Assembly (NCBI GenBank): GCA_002452555.1
Contig: DKER01000041.1
Location: forward strand, 11,094 to 27,607
Source: Fidelibacterota bacterium UBA6817
GTDB lineage: Bacteria; Fidelibacterota; Fidelibacteria; Fidelibacterales; Fidelibacteraceae
Reading direction: 5' to 3'
DNA: 16,514 nt
In this document: in pieces, positions 6,408-12,577 of the stretch
How the letters are laid out: each line of letters starts with the position of its first letter
Position numbering within the stretch: position 1 is the stretch's first letter
The notes under the pieces: model-generated
What the model was told of the DNA's origin: nothing
Database searches by the model: none
The model's input: the letters and a program-made list of their open reading frames with translations, nothing else
Position numbers and translations under genes: made by a program

Positions 6408-7802
6408 ATGGGTACAATAACATTCTTAGGCGGAACGGGTACTGTTACAGGTTCTAAATACCTGTTTGAGCAGAATACCAAACGGATCCTTATTGATTGC
6501 GGGTTGTTTCAGGGATTGAAAGCGTTACGACAGAAAAACTGGATGCCTCTTCCTTTGGATGTAAAAACATTGGATTCTGTGATTTTGACTCATGCTCATA
6601 TTGACCATACTGGTTTTTTGCCCAGGTTAGTTAAGCAGGGATACAATGGACCGGTTTATGCCAATTCGGCAACAGTGGATTTGTTAAAAATAATGCTGCT
6701 TGATTCGGCACATCTCCAGGAAGAAGATGCCCGTTTTCTGAATAAAATCGGAGCGACGAAACACAAACCGGCCTTGCCGCTTTATAATAAAGAAGACGCT
6801 GAAAAAGCGATTTCTCTATTAAAACCGGTATCATACGGACAGGAATTTGAACCGGTGCCGGATATAACGATAAAATTAAGAGATGCAGGACATATTCTGG
6901 GCTCTTCATTTGTTAATATTTATTGGAAAAACGAAACAGGAGAACGGAGGAAGATTGTATTCAGCGGAGATCTTGGGAGACCGGACAGGCCAATCCTGAA
7001 AGATCCGTCAACAATTTATCAGGCAGATTATCTGTTGGTCGAATCAACGTATGGCAACCGTCTTCATGATGATGCACAACCCGAGGAGTCGCTTGCCAGA
7101 ATTATCAATGATACAATTCATCGGAAAGGATCGGTCGTTATTCCTTCGTTTGCTGTAGGCAGAACTCAGGAACTCCTGTATATCCTCAGAGACCTGGAAG
7201 AGAAGAAACGAATTCCAGAACTTCCTGTTTTTGTTGACAGTCCCATGGCGATTAATGCAACTGAGATAACATCAAAACATATTGAAAACCAGGATTTGAA
7301 TGCACGATTGCTTCATATCAAAGGAATCGATGCATTTCGAACAAAACATACGGTTTTTACAGAAAGTCGGGAAGAGTCACAAAAAATCAATGATTTTTCT
7401 GAGCCTTGTATTATTATCAGCGCCAGCGGCATGTTGACGGGAGGAAGGATACTCCACCACCTGAAATACCGTCTTCCTTTTGAAAAACATACCGTGCTGT
7501 TTATAGGATATCAGGCTGAAGGTACTCGGGGACGGGCGATGCTTGAGGGAAAGAAAAAAATTAAAATTCATGGTGAACAGATTCCGGTTAAAGCTCATAT
7601 TGAAAAAATAAGCGGTTTTTCTGCGCATGCTGATTATGAGGAAATCCTGGCCTGGCTCGCCGGTTTTACTAAGGCCCCCCGTTCAGTTTTTGTTGTTCAT
7701 GGTGAACCGGGTGCATCAGCCGATCTGGCGAAAAAAATTAAATCAGTCTATAAATGGACGGTTCATGTTCCTGAATACCAGAGTAAATTTCAACTTGAAT
7801 GA
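6408..7802 (+). CDS. Beta-CASP metallo-beta-lactamase, probable RNA-processing nuclease (COG1236, CPSF/Ysh1-like)
   Basis: A 464-residue cytoplasmic enzyme. Metal-binding motifs are complete: H62, H64, D66 and H67 in THAHIDHTGF, H162 in DAGHILGSS, and D188 in FSGDLG. The beta-CASP insertion lies at about 205-380, with motif A at E212 (VESTYGNR), then SFAVGRTQELL, VDSPMAINAT and SASGMLTGGRILHHL. Motif B is H407 (GFSAHADY) and motif C is H431 (VVHGEPGAS). This is the COG1236 subfamily related to the eukaryotic 3'-end processing endonuclease CPSF73 and to archaeal and bacterial homologues with RNA endo- or exonuclease activity. It is not RNase J, which is longer with an extra C-terminal domain. 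The start has GGGAGAG about five bases upstream. It is divergent from the histidine kinase and convergent with the K+ channel. Confidence 0.92.
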   Translation: MGTITFLGGTGTVTGSKYLFEQNTKRILIDCGLFQGLKALRQKNWMPLPLDVKTLDSVILTHAHIDHTGFLPRLVKQGYNGPVYANSATVDLLKIMLLDSAHLQEEDARFLNKIGATKHKPALPLYNKEDAEKAISLLKPVSYGQEFEPVPDITIKLRDAGHILGSSFVNIYWKNETGERRKIVFSGDLGRPDRPILKDPSTIYQADYLLVESTYGNRLHDDAQPEESLARIINDTIHRKGSVVIPSFAVGRTQELLYILRDLEEKKRIPELPVFVDSPMAINATEITSKHIENQDLNARLLHIKGIDAFRTKHTVFTESREESQKINDFSEPCIIISASGMLTGGRILHHLKYRLPFEKHTVLFIGYQAEGTRGRAMLEGKKKIKIHGEQIPVKAHIEKISGFSAHADYEEILAWLAGFTKAPRSVFVVHGEPGASADLAKKIKSVYKWTVHVPEYQSKFQLE

Positions 7803-7883
7803 TTATTGGAACAATATTTAAAGACCCGGACTCAGAATTTTAAAGGATTTTGGGTAGCCGAGCGGTCTATTTGCCTTTAATGA

Positions 7884-8879
7884 TTATACTATTCCCAAAT
7901 CTTTTTTTAATCGGTTCAAATCGTCGGTTTTTCCCATAATTAAAACATGATCACCGGCTTTTAGAAGATGCTCTGAAGAAGGATTAAAATTGGGGTTATG
8001 ATTTTTATCAAAAATAACAGTGATTAATAGATTATACTCAGTACGAAGCGGTGCTTCAATCAGCCGTTTGTCCGAGAGAATACTTTTGGCCGGAATTTCA
8101 ATCTCTTCCATTGCCAGATCGATATCCCTGTTTCTGAATATTTCAATGAAATTGTGTATTGCCGGCTGGAGAAGAATTTGTGCAATGGTTTTGCCGCTGA
8201 CTTCGTAGGGATTGATGACTCGGTTTGCGCCGGCTTTTTTCAACTTCAAACTGTTGGCGTTTTCTTTACAACGGGAAATGATCATTATGCTGCTGTTTCT
8301 TTCACGCACCGAAAATGTTACGAACAGGTTATCGGCATCTGTTTCCAAAACGCAAACACATCCTTTGGCATCCTGAATATTTGCTTTTTCTATGGTTTCA
8401 TCCAGCGTGGCATCACCGGCAATCACAGGGATCTGATCATGCATCAGTTCTTCAATGACCTTTTCATCTTGTTCTATGACAACAAAAGAATGCCCTGACT
8501 GGATAAGCGATTCACAAACAATCCGTCCCATTCTGCCGTAACCGCAAACGATGATATGTTTTTTCATCTCTTTTATTTTCTGAAGCATTCTATGCCTCCT
8601 GAATGACTTGATATCTGTTAACAATTCTGCAAATCTGCCGATTAAAACACCGATCAAGGTAACCCCGACAACAATAAGAATGAGTGACCATGCCCTGCCG
8701 CTGTTTGAAAGAGGAAATGTTTCACCGTATCCTACAGTACTGATGGTTATTAGCGTCATATAAATCGATTCAAACCATGAAAGACCATCAATAATGCGGT
8801 ATCCCAGTGAACCAAAAAAAACGAGGGCAAAAGCAAGAATCATGACCTGAATGAATAATTTCTTTCTGCTGTTGATCAT
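7884..8879 (-). CDS. Two-helix potassium channel with cytoplasmic RCK (TrkA-N/TrkA-C) domains
   Basis: A 331-residue MthK-like channel subunit. Transmembrane helices are at about 9-27 and 62-85, with the pore loop between. The selectivity filter TVGYG is at 48-52 (TLITISTVGYGETFPLS). The cytoplasmic RCK/TrkA-N domain starts at about 107, with a Rossmann glycine motif GYGRMG (113-118), an acidic residue at the end of strand 2 (VVIEQDE) and later GDATLDETIEKANI. A TrkA-C domain covers about 250-331 (SILSDKRLIEAPLRTEYN, ending in HLLKAGDHVLIMG). Ligand binding to the RCK ring would open the pore. The ATG at 8879 has no visible Shine-Dalgarno; an ATG 12 codons in (residue 13) would cut into the first helix, so I keep 8879. 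Filter and glycine motif both look functional. Confidence 0.95.
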   Translation of the reverse strand: MINSRKKLFIQVMILAFALVFFGSLGYRIIDGLSWFESIYMTLITISTVGYGETFPLSNSGRAWSLILIVVGVTLIGVLIGRFAELLTDIKSFRRHRMLQKIKEMKKHIIVCGYGRMGRIVCESLIQSGHSFVVIEQDEKVIEELMHDQIPVIAGDATLDETIEKANIQDAKGCVCVLETDADNLFVTFSVRERNSSIMIISRCKENANSLKLKKAGANRVINPYEVSGKTIAQILLQPAIHNFIEIFRNRDIDLAMEEIEIPAKSILSDKRLIEAPLRTEYNLLITVIFDKNHNPNFNPSSEHLLKAGDHVLIMGKTDDLNRLKKDLGIV

Positions 8880-8952
8880 ACAGAAAATTATTCAATTTAT
8901 AAGAAAAAAGAAGTATAAACAGAGTTTCTAATACAAATTATTGGATCACGTC

Positions 8953-8981
8953 TTGACTTATGGTTAAAAAACAATTATTAT
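8953..8981 (+). promoter_or_regulatory. Sigma-70-type promoter of rex
   Basis: TTGACT (8953-8958) and TATTAT (8976-8981) are separated by exactly 17 bases, putting the transcript start near 8988, about 25 bases before the rex ATG. The ten-base perfect palindrome ATTCATGAAT (8980-8989) overlaps the end of the -10 box and the start site and could be an operator. It does not match the canonical Rex half-site TTGTGAA. Confidence 0.7.
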
Positions 8982-9011
8982 TCATGAATTAATTCTCTAT
9001 TGGAGAACATG

Positions 9012-9665
9012 ATGCGAAAGATTAAAAAATTCTCAGCACCTGAACCTTCAATGAGGCGGTTGCCTGCATATCTGCATGTTTTGTCCCGTATCTTTAAGGA
9101 GAACCAAACATTTGTTTCATGTACGACAATATCCAGGCAATTAAGGCTTGATCCGACGCAAGTTCGAAAGGATCTGGCATTAACCGGTATCGTTGGAAAA
9201 CCGAGAGTGGGGTATCCGGTAGAAGAACTGATCGGGAATATCAAAGCATTTTTAGGATGGGACATTCAGAGAAATGCTGTTTTAGTTGGTGTGGGCAGTT
9301 TGGGTACGGCGATTTTGGGGTATCAGCAGTTCAGATTGTACGGTTTGAATATTATTGCTGCTTTTGACAGAGATCCGGCACAAATCGGACGGAACATATT
9401 TGGAGTAAATGTTTATCCTATAGAAAAACTGCCGGAGATTGCAGTTCGGCATCAGATAGAACTGGGTATAATTACTGTCAATGCAGATTCGGCCCAGGAG
9501 GTTGCTGATCTGATGATTAGGGGATTTATACGAGGAATCTGGAATTTTGCTCCAAAACCGCTGGAAGTTCCGAATGAAGTCGTGGTTGAGAATGCCCTTC
9601 TCTCAGTCAGTCTGGGGGTTCTGACCAGCAAACTCAAACAAATTGAAAGCAACAGAACGTCATAA
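9012..9665 (+). CDS. rex: Redox-sensing transcriptional repressor Rex
   Basis: A 217-residue dimeric repressor that senses the NADH/NAD+ ratio. The N-terminal winged helix is at about 8-80: PEPSMRRLPAYLHVLSRIF, then LDPTQVRKDLALTG and GYPVEELIGNIKAFLG, all strong family blocks. The Rossmann NAD(H) domain has GVGSLG at 93-98 and AAFDRDP with D119 at the end of the next strand. It continues to IRGIWNFAPKPLEVP and the C-terminal swapped helix (VVENALLSVSLGVLTSKL). Full length. ATG codons at 9009 and 9012 are adjacent; GGAG at 9002-9005 fits 9012 better (six-base spacing). Rex usually represses fermentative and respiratory genes when NADH is low. I saw no clear Rex operator in this window, so its targets appear to be elsewhere. 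Confidence 0.96.
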   Translation: MRKIKKFSAPEPSMRRLPAYLHVLSRIFKENQTFVSCTTISRQLRLDPTQVRKDLALTGIVGKPRVGYPVEELIGNIKAFLGWDIQRNAVLVGVGSLGTAILGYQQFRLYGLNIIAAFDRDPAQIGRNIFGVNVYPIEKLPEIAVRHQIELGIITVNADSAQEVADLMIRGFIRGIWNFAPKPLEVPNEVVVENALLSVSLGVLTSKLKQIESNRTS

Positions 9666-9748
9666 AGTTTGTATAGATCTGCTATATATTAAGCTGAAAT
9701 TTAATGATAAGCTTCATATATTGATTTACGGATAACAGGGGAAATGTT

Positions 9749-10234
9749 ATGAAAAAAATCTTTTCCGGTACTGTGATTGTACTATTTTCATTGGCAATGA
9801 TTGCCGGCTGTAAGGGTAAGAATGAAGGAAATTCAGAAGATTTACCCGGGACCTGGGTAAGCAAAGGTTCGGATCTGTCTGCTCTTCAAGCCGGTGCAAT
9901 AGACAGTATCATTTTATATTTTGACCGGTTAAATATTTTTGATATGACCATATACAGACCCGGTATTCCTGCCCAGACAAACGAAGGGAATTATTTGGTT
10001 TCAGATACACAGTTCGGACTGTCGCAATGGTTGATACTAGTCTTCAATAATGGAAGGGAAGAGCAAGGACTCATTCAGTTCCTGATCACGGACAGAATTA
10101 TGTTGCAAACGGATCTTGTGCAAACCCAACCGGACTTGGGACATGTTCCCCCAAATCCTGAGCTTGGTCCCGGATCATCCAGTTTGGGACAGGCAAATAT
10201 ACAAAGATATGTTAAGAAGAGTTCTGAATTCTGA
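9749..10234 (+). CDS. Small lipoprotein of unknown function, possibly lipocalin-like
   Basis: A 161-residue protein. Residues 1-21 are a lipoprotein signal peptide with lipobox IAGC (C21), followed by a charged, disordered-looking GKNEGNSEDL. The opening LPGTWVSKGSDLS, a SIILYFDRLNIFDMTIYRP segment, and alternating strands such as WLILVFNNGREEQGLIQFLITDRIMLQ suggest a small beta-sandwich or lipocalin-like barrel in which GxW marks the first strand. That is a fold guess only. The tail (VQTQPDLGHVPPNPELGPGSS) is proline- and glycine-rich. AGGGG lies about seven bases before ATG. Its last residues (SSEF) and stop codon are encoded by the first copies of a heptamer repeat, so the C-terminus may have been altered by repeat growth. 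It lies 83 bases behind rex; coupling is uncertain. Confidence 0.78.
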   Translation: MKKIFSGTVIVLFSLAMIAGCKGKNEGNSEDLPGTWVSKGSDLSALQAGAIDSIILYFDRLNIFDMTIYRPGIPAQTNEGNYLVSDTQFGLSQWLILVFNNGREEQGLIQFLITDRIMLQTDLVQTQPDLGHVPPNPELGPGSSSLGQANIQRYVKKSSEF

Positions 10235-10264
10235 ATTTTAGTTAGAATTAAGAATTAAGAATTA
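10222..10264. repeat. Short heptamer repeats TTCTGAA and GAATTAA across two stop codons
   Basis: TTCTGAA occurs twice (10222-10235). After a degenerate nine-base stretch, GAATTAA occurs 2.9 times (10245-10264). The first set contains the lipoprotein stop and the second contains the aminotransferase stop. This lies in the tail-to-tail junction; no terminator hairpin is present. Confidence 0.75.
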
Positions 10265-11451
10265 TATCGTTTCCGGGTGAATTCCCGGATTTTTTCATAT
10301 GCTTCGATAAGCAGTTTTTCGTCCGGCAGAAATACAACCCTCAGATGTTTTGTTCCCGGTTTTTGTCCGAAACCGCTTCCATGAACCGTCACAACCCCCG
10401 TTTCTTTAATGAGGTCTGTTACAAAATCAAGATCATTATCCGGAATATGTAGGGACGGGAAAGCGTAGAAAGCTGCCCGCGGTGAAACACAGCTGATTTC
10501 AGGAATATCGTTCAGCATTTCAACGGTGATTTTATTCCGTTTTTCCAGCTCGTTCAGAGTGCTGTCAATGTGAGACTGATCAAGTTCCAATGCAGGTTTA
10601 ATGCCGAACTGCATAGGGTGGTTGGCACACAGCCGGGCCCGTACCATTTTATTGACACCTTCAATATAGTCTTTCATTAAATCTATGGGACCGCTGAAAA
10701 CAGCCCATCCGATTCTGAAACCGGGCACAATATATGATTTTGACAGCCCGTTAAATGTTATGACAGGAACGTTTTGCGTTAAAGATGCCAAGGATGTATA
10801 AGATTCTCCTTTGAAACAGAGCTTGTCATAAATTTCATCACTGAAAATCAAAAGGTTATATTTTTCTGCAAGATCAATGAGCTGTTTCAATGTCTCAGGA
10901 GGGTAGATGGCTCCGGTGGGATTGTTGGGATTAATAATAACAATTCCCTTTGTCCTTTCATCAATTCTGCTCTCAATTTGAGCAATATCAAGATTCCAAT
11001 TGTCCTCTTCGTTCAAATAATAAGGATTGATTTCAGCAGATAATTTGCCGACTACAGATGTATATAACGGATAACCCGGATAGGGAAGGAGTATATTGTC
11101 ACCCGGATTGAGAAGAGCCGTAAGACAAAGTTCTATGGCCTCACTGGCTCCCGTTGAAACAAATATATCATGAATATCGTTTATTCCCGACCTTTCAGCC
11201 TGACGGCGTATTGCTTCAACGGCTTCTTCAATACCCGACGATGGAGAATATCCGTTCATATTATTGTTCATGGCATTTGTTACAGCATCAAGCATATGCT
11301 GAGGTGGCCGGAATCCAAATAAATTTGGATCCCCAATATTCAAATAGATCATTTTCTTGCCTGTTGCCTTTGTCTTGTTGGCAATGACAACAATATCCCT
11401 GATTGCGTACTTAACATTTGCTACCCGTTCTGCCGGTTTGATTGGAATCAT
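10255..11451 (-). CDS. alaA: PLP-dependent aminotransferase, AlaA-type (alanine transaminase)
   Basis: A 398-residue fold-type I aminotransferase from the ATG at 11451. Visible motifs are LNIGDPNLFGF near the N-terminus, VSTGASEAIEL (cofactor phosphate region), LLPYPGYPLY, IINPNNPTG (N177), FSDEIYDKL (D205 and Y208), and the Schiff-base lysine K238 in NGLSKSYIVPGFRIGWA. The block IEGVNKMVRARLCANHPMQ is characteristic of AlaA, and the last motif HLRVVFL carries the substrate-carboxylate arginine. It would interconvert pyruvate/glutamate and alanine/2-oxoglutarate; a broader aspartate/alanine specificity cannot be excluded. GAGGGAG just before 11451 favours this start over an ATG at 11481, whose extra ten residues are not family-like. 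Its 3' end is inside a heptamer repeat, and its 5' side faces a 472-base repeat-rich gap. Confidence 0.9.
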   Translation of the reverse strand: MIPIKPAERVANVKYAIRDIVVIANKTKATGKKMIYLNIGDPNLFGFRPPQHMLDAVTNAMNNNMNGYSPSSGIEEAVEAIRRQAERSGINDIHDIFVSTGASEAIELCLTALLNPGDNILLPYPGYPLYTSVVGKLSAEINPYYLNEEDNWNLDIAQIESRIDERTKGIVIINPNNPTGAIYPPETLKQLIDLAEKYNLLIFSDEIYDKLCFKGESYTSLASLTQNVPVITFNGLSKSYIVPGFRIGWAVFSGPIDLMKDYIEGVNKMVRARLCANHPMQFGIKPALELDQSHIDSTLNELEKRNKITVEMLNDIPEISCVSPRAAFYAFPSLHIPDNDLDFVTDLIKETGVVTVHGSGFGQKPGTKHLRVVFLPDEKLLIEAYEKIREFTRKRYNS

Positions 11452-11453
11452 GT

Positions 11454-11460
11454 CTCCCTC
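11454..11460 (-). promoter_or_regulatory. Ribosome binding site deciding the aminotransferase start
   Basis: On the minus strand GAGGGAG ends two bases before the ATG at 11451; its GAGG core has a five-base spacing. The alternative ATG at 11481 has only a short AGG upstream. Confidence 0.7.
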
Positions 11461-11531
11461 ACATTTACTAGGATTATTCATTAACCTGATTTTGAATTTA
11501 TTAAAAAAATAATCGATTTGTAAGAGAATTT

Positions 11532-11590
11532 GGTAGCCAGTCCGGTAGCCGGTAGCCGGTAGCCGGTAGCCGGTAGTCGGTAGTCAGTAG
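11532..11590. repeat. Tandem heptamer array GGTAGCC
   Basis: One GGTAGCC at 11532, a five-base interruption, then four perfect copies (11544-11571), two GGTAGTC variants (11572-11585) and a decaying end. It lies about 80 bases upstream of the aminotransferase start and is much richer in G+C than its surroundings. It resembles the short tandemly repeated sequences known from cyanobacteria and FCB-group genomes. Confidence 0.9.
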
Positions 11591-11690
11591 GGTGGGTCGA
11601 TTTTGTTTCGGTTGACGGCGTTTGTTTCATTTAAATGGTTTCATGGTCGATCATGGTTTTTTTCTGGTTCGAGGGTTTTACTTCTCACGT
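11591..11690. other. Spacer between the two tandem arrays
   Basis: About 100 bases, T-rich on the + strand. The octamer pattern may begin here in diverged form (TCTCACGT at 11683). I see no gene, promoter or hairpin I would defend. Confidence 0.4.
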
Positions 11691-11850
11691 CTGAACCTCT
11701 GAACTTCTCAACGTCTCAACGTCTCAACATTTCAACGTCTAAACCTCTGAACTTCTCAACGTCTCAACCTCTAAACCTTTCAACGTTTGAACTTTTGAAC
11801 TTTTGAACGTTTGAACTCTTGAACTCATGAACCCATGAGCCCATGAACTT
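11691..11850. repeat. Twenty-copy degenerate octamer array, consensus YTSAACNT
   Basis: Starting at 11691, every eighth base begins a new unit (CTGAACCT, CTGAACTT, CTCAACGT, CTAAACCT, TTGAACTT, ATGAACCC and similar) for 20 units with no insertion or deletion. AA at unit positions 4-5 is kept in all but one unit and C at position 6 in every unit; positions 1, 3, 7 and 8 vary. Variants change along the array: CTC/CTG forms on the left, TTG forms in the middle, ATG forms on the right. It ends about 70 bases before the HTH-EIIA gene. Octamers read in any frame give an eight-residue peptide repeat, which explains an apparent small open frame here. Confidence 0.92.
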
Positions 11851-11923
11851 GATCCTTATTGAAAAATATAGAAAAATTTAGAAATTGATAAATATCTATA
11901 GTAAATTATTGCAGGAGGAAGAA
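11851..11923 (+). promoter_or_regulatory. AT-rich leader of the HTH-EIIA/antiporter operon with strong ribosome binding site
   Basis: About 60 very AT-rich bases separate the octamer array from AGGAGG (11913-11918), which is five bases before the ATG at 11924. This Shine-Dalgarno decides the start against an in-frame ATA/ATG-type start 13 codons earlier. The promoter should lie here or in the array's right end; no -35/-10 pair is convincing. Confidence 0.55.
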
Positions 11924-12577
11924 ATGAATGATATTATGACAATTGAGGAAGTTGCTGAATACCTTCGCGTATCAGAGAGAACCGTGTATGACTGGGTTCA
12001 AAAAGGAGAGATCCCCGGGGGAAAAATCGGCACATCCTGGAGATTTAAGCGATCTGAAATTGAAAATTGGGTTAACCGTAAACTGACTCCCAGACTGTCT
12101 GCTGATATTGAAGATTTTAGCAACTCTTTAAAATCAGTTCTTTCACCTGAGAGCGTGATTAAGATTATATCTGATAATAAGTGGGACGCACTTGAAGAGA
12201 TGAGTGAACTTATTATACATGCAGGCGGGTTGAAATATAAAGATGAATTAATGAACGCTTTGAGACGACGTGAAGAATTAATGAGTACCGGAATTGGCTG
12301 GGGAATAGCCGTTCCTCATGTTCGGCTTGAATCCGTCAAATCTCCGGTTATGGCTTTAGGTGTATCCAATGATGGACTCAGCGACTACGAATCTTTGGAT
12401 GGATTACCCGTACAGTATGTGATCATGATCGCTGCAGGGAAATATCAACACGCTGAATATATTAAACTATTATCTATGGTTAGTGCCCGTATGAAAAATG
12501 AAGATATCAAACATAAACTCTTGAATGCTGACGAAGAAGAAATGTATAAAATATTTAGCGGCGGAACAGATTCATGA
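11924..12577 (+). CDS. Excisionase-type helix-turn-helix fused to a PTS EIIA (type 2) domain
   Basis: A 217-residue two-domain protein. Residues about 3-52 are the HTH_17/MerR-like DNA-binding domain (TIEEVAEYLRVSERTVYDWV, then GKIGTSWRFKRSEIENWV). Residues about 72-215 are a PTS EIIA domain of the fructose/mannitol/nitrogen type. H132 in GIAVPHVRLESV corresponds to the phosphorylated histidine, preceded by the usual RREELMSTGIGWG. EIIA domains of this class accept phosphate from HPr/NPr or act as regulators by binding transporters; in E. coli EIIA-Ntr controls K+ uptake. No EIIB or EIIC gene is present, so a regulatory role is more likely than sugar transport. It overlaps the antiporter gene by four bases (ATGA), a direct hint that the two act together. 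Whether the HTH really binds DNA or is only a protein module is open. Confidence 0.9.
   Translation: MNDIMTIEEVAEYLRVSERTVYDWVQKGEIPGGKIGTSWRFKRSEIENWVNRKLTPRLSADIEDFSNSLKSVLSPESVIKIISDNKWDALEEMSELIIHAGGLKYKDELMNALRRREELMSTGIGWGIAVPHVRLESVKSPVMALGVSNDGLSDYESLDGLPVQYVIMIAAGKYQHAEYIKLLSMVSARMKNEDIKHKLLNADEEEMYKIFSGGTDS

Noticed and set aside
7852..7881. A tRNA-Ser/Leu-like piece (GGTAGCCGAGCGGTCTA).
   Set aside because: It resembles a D-arm, but the following bases do not close the D-stem and no anticodon arm, T-arm or CCA end follows. At most a chance match or a stray copy of the GGTAGCC repeat.
7803..7883. A terminator between the convergent beta-CASP and K+ channel genes.
   Set aside because: No stem of more than four base pairs with a T-run could be found on either strand.
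11603..11806. A small + strand open frame encoding an eight-residue peptide repeat (PLNFSTSQ-like).
   Set aside because: An eight-base DNA repeat automatically gives a 24-base, eight-residue period in every frame; there is no Shine-Dalgarno and the frame runs from unrelated spacer into the array. Treated as DNA repeat, not protein.
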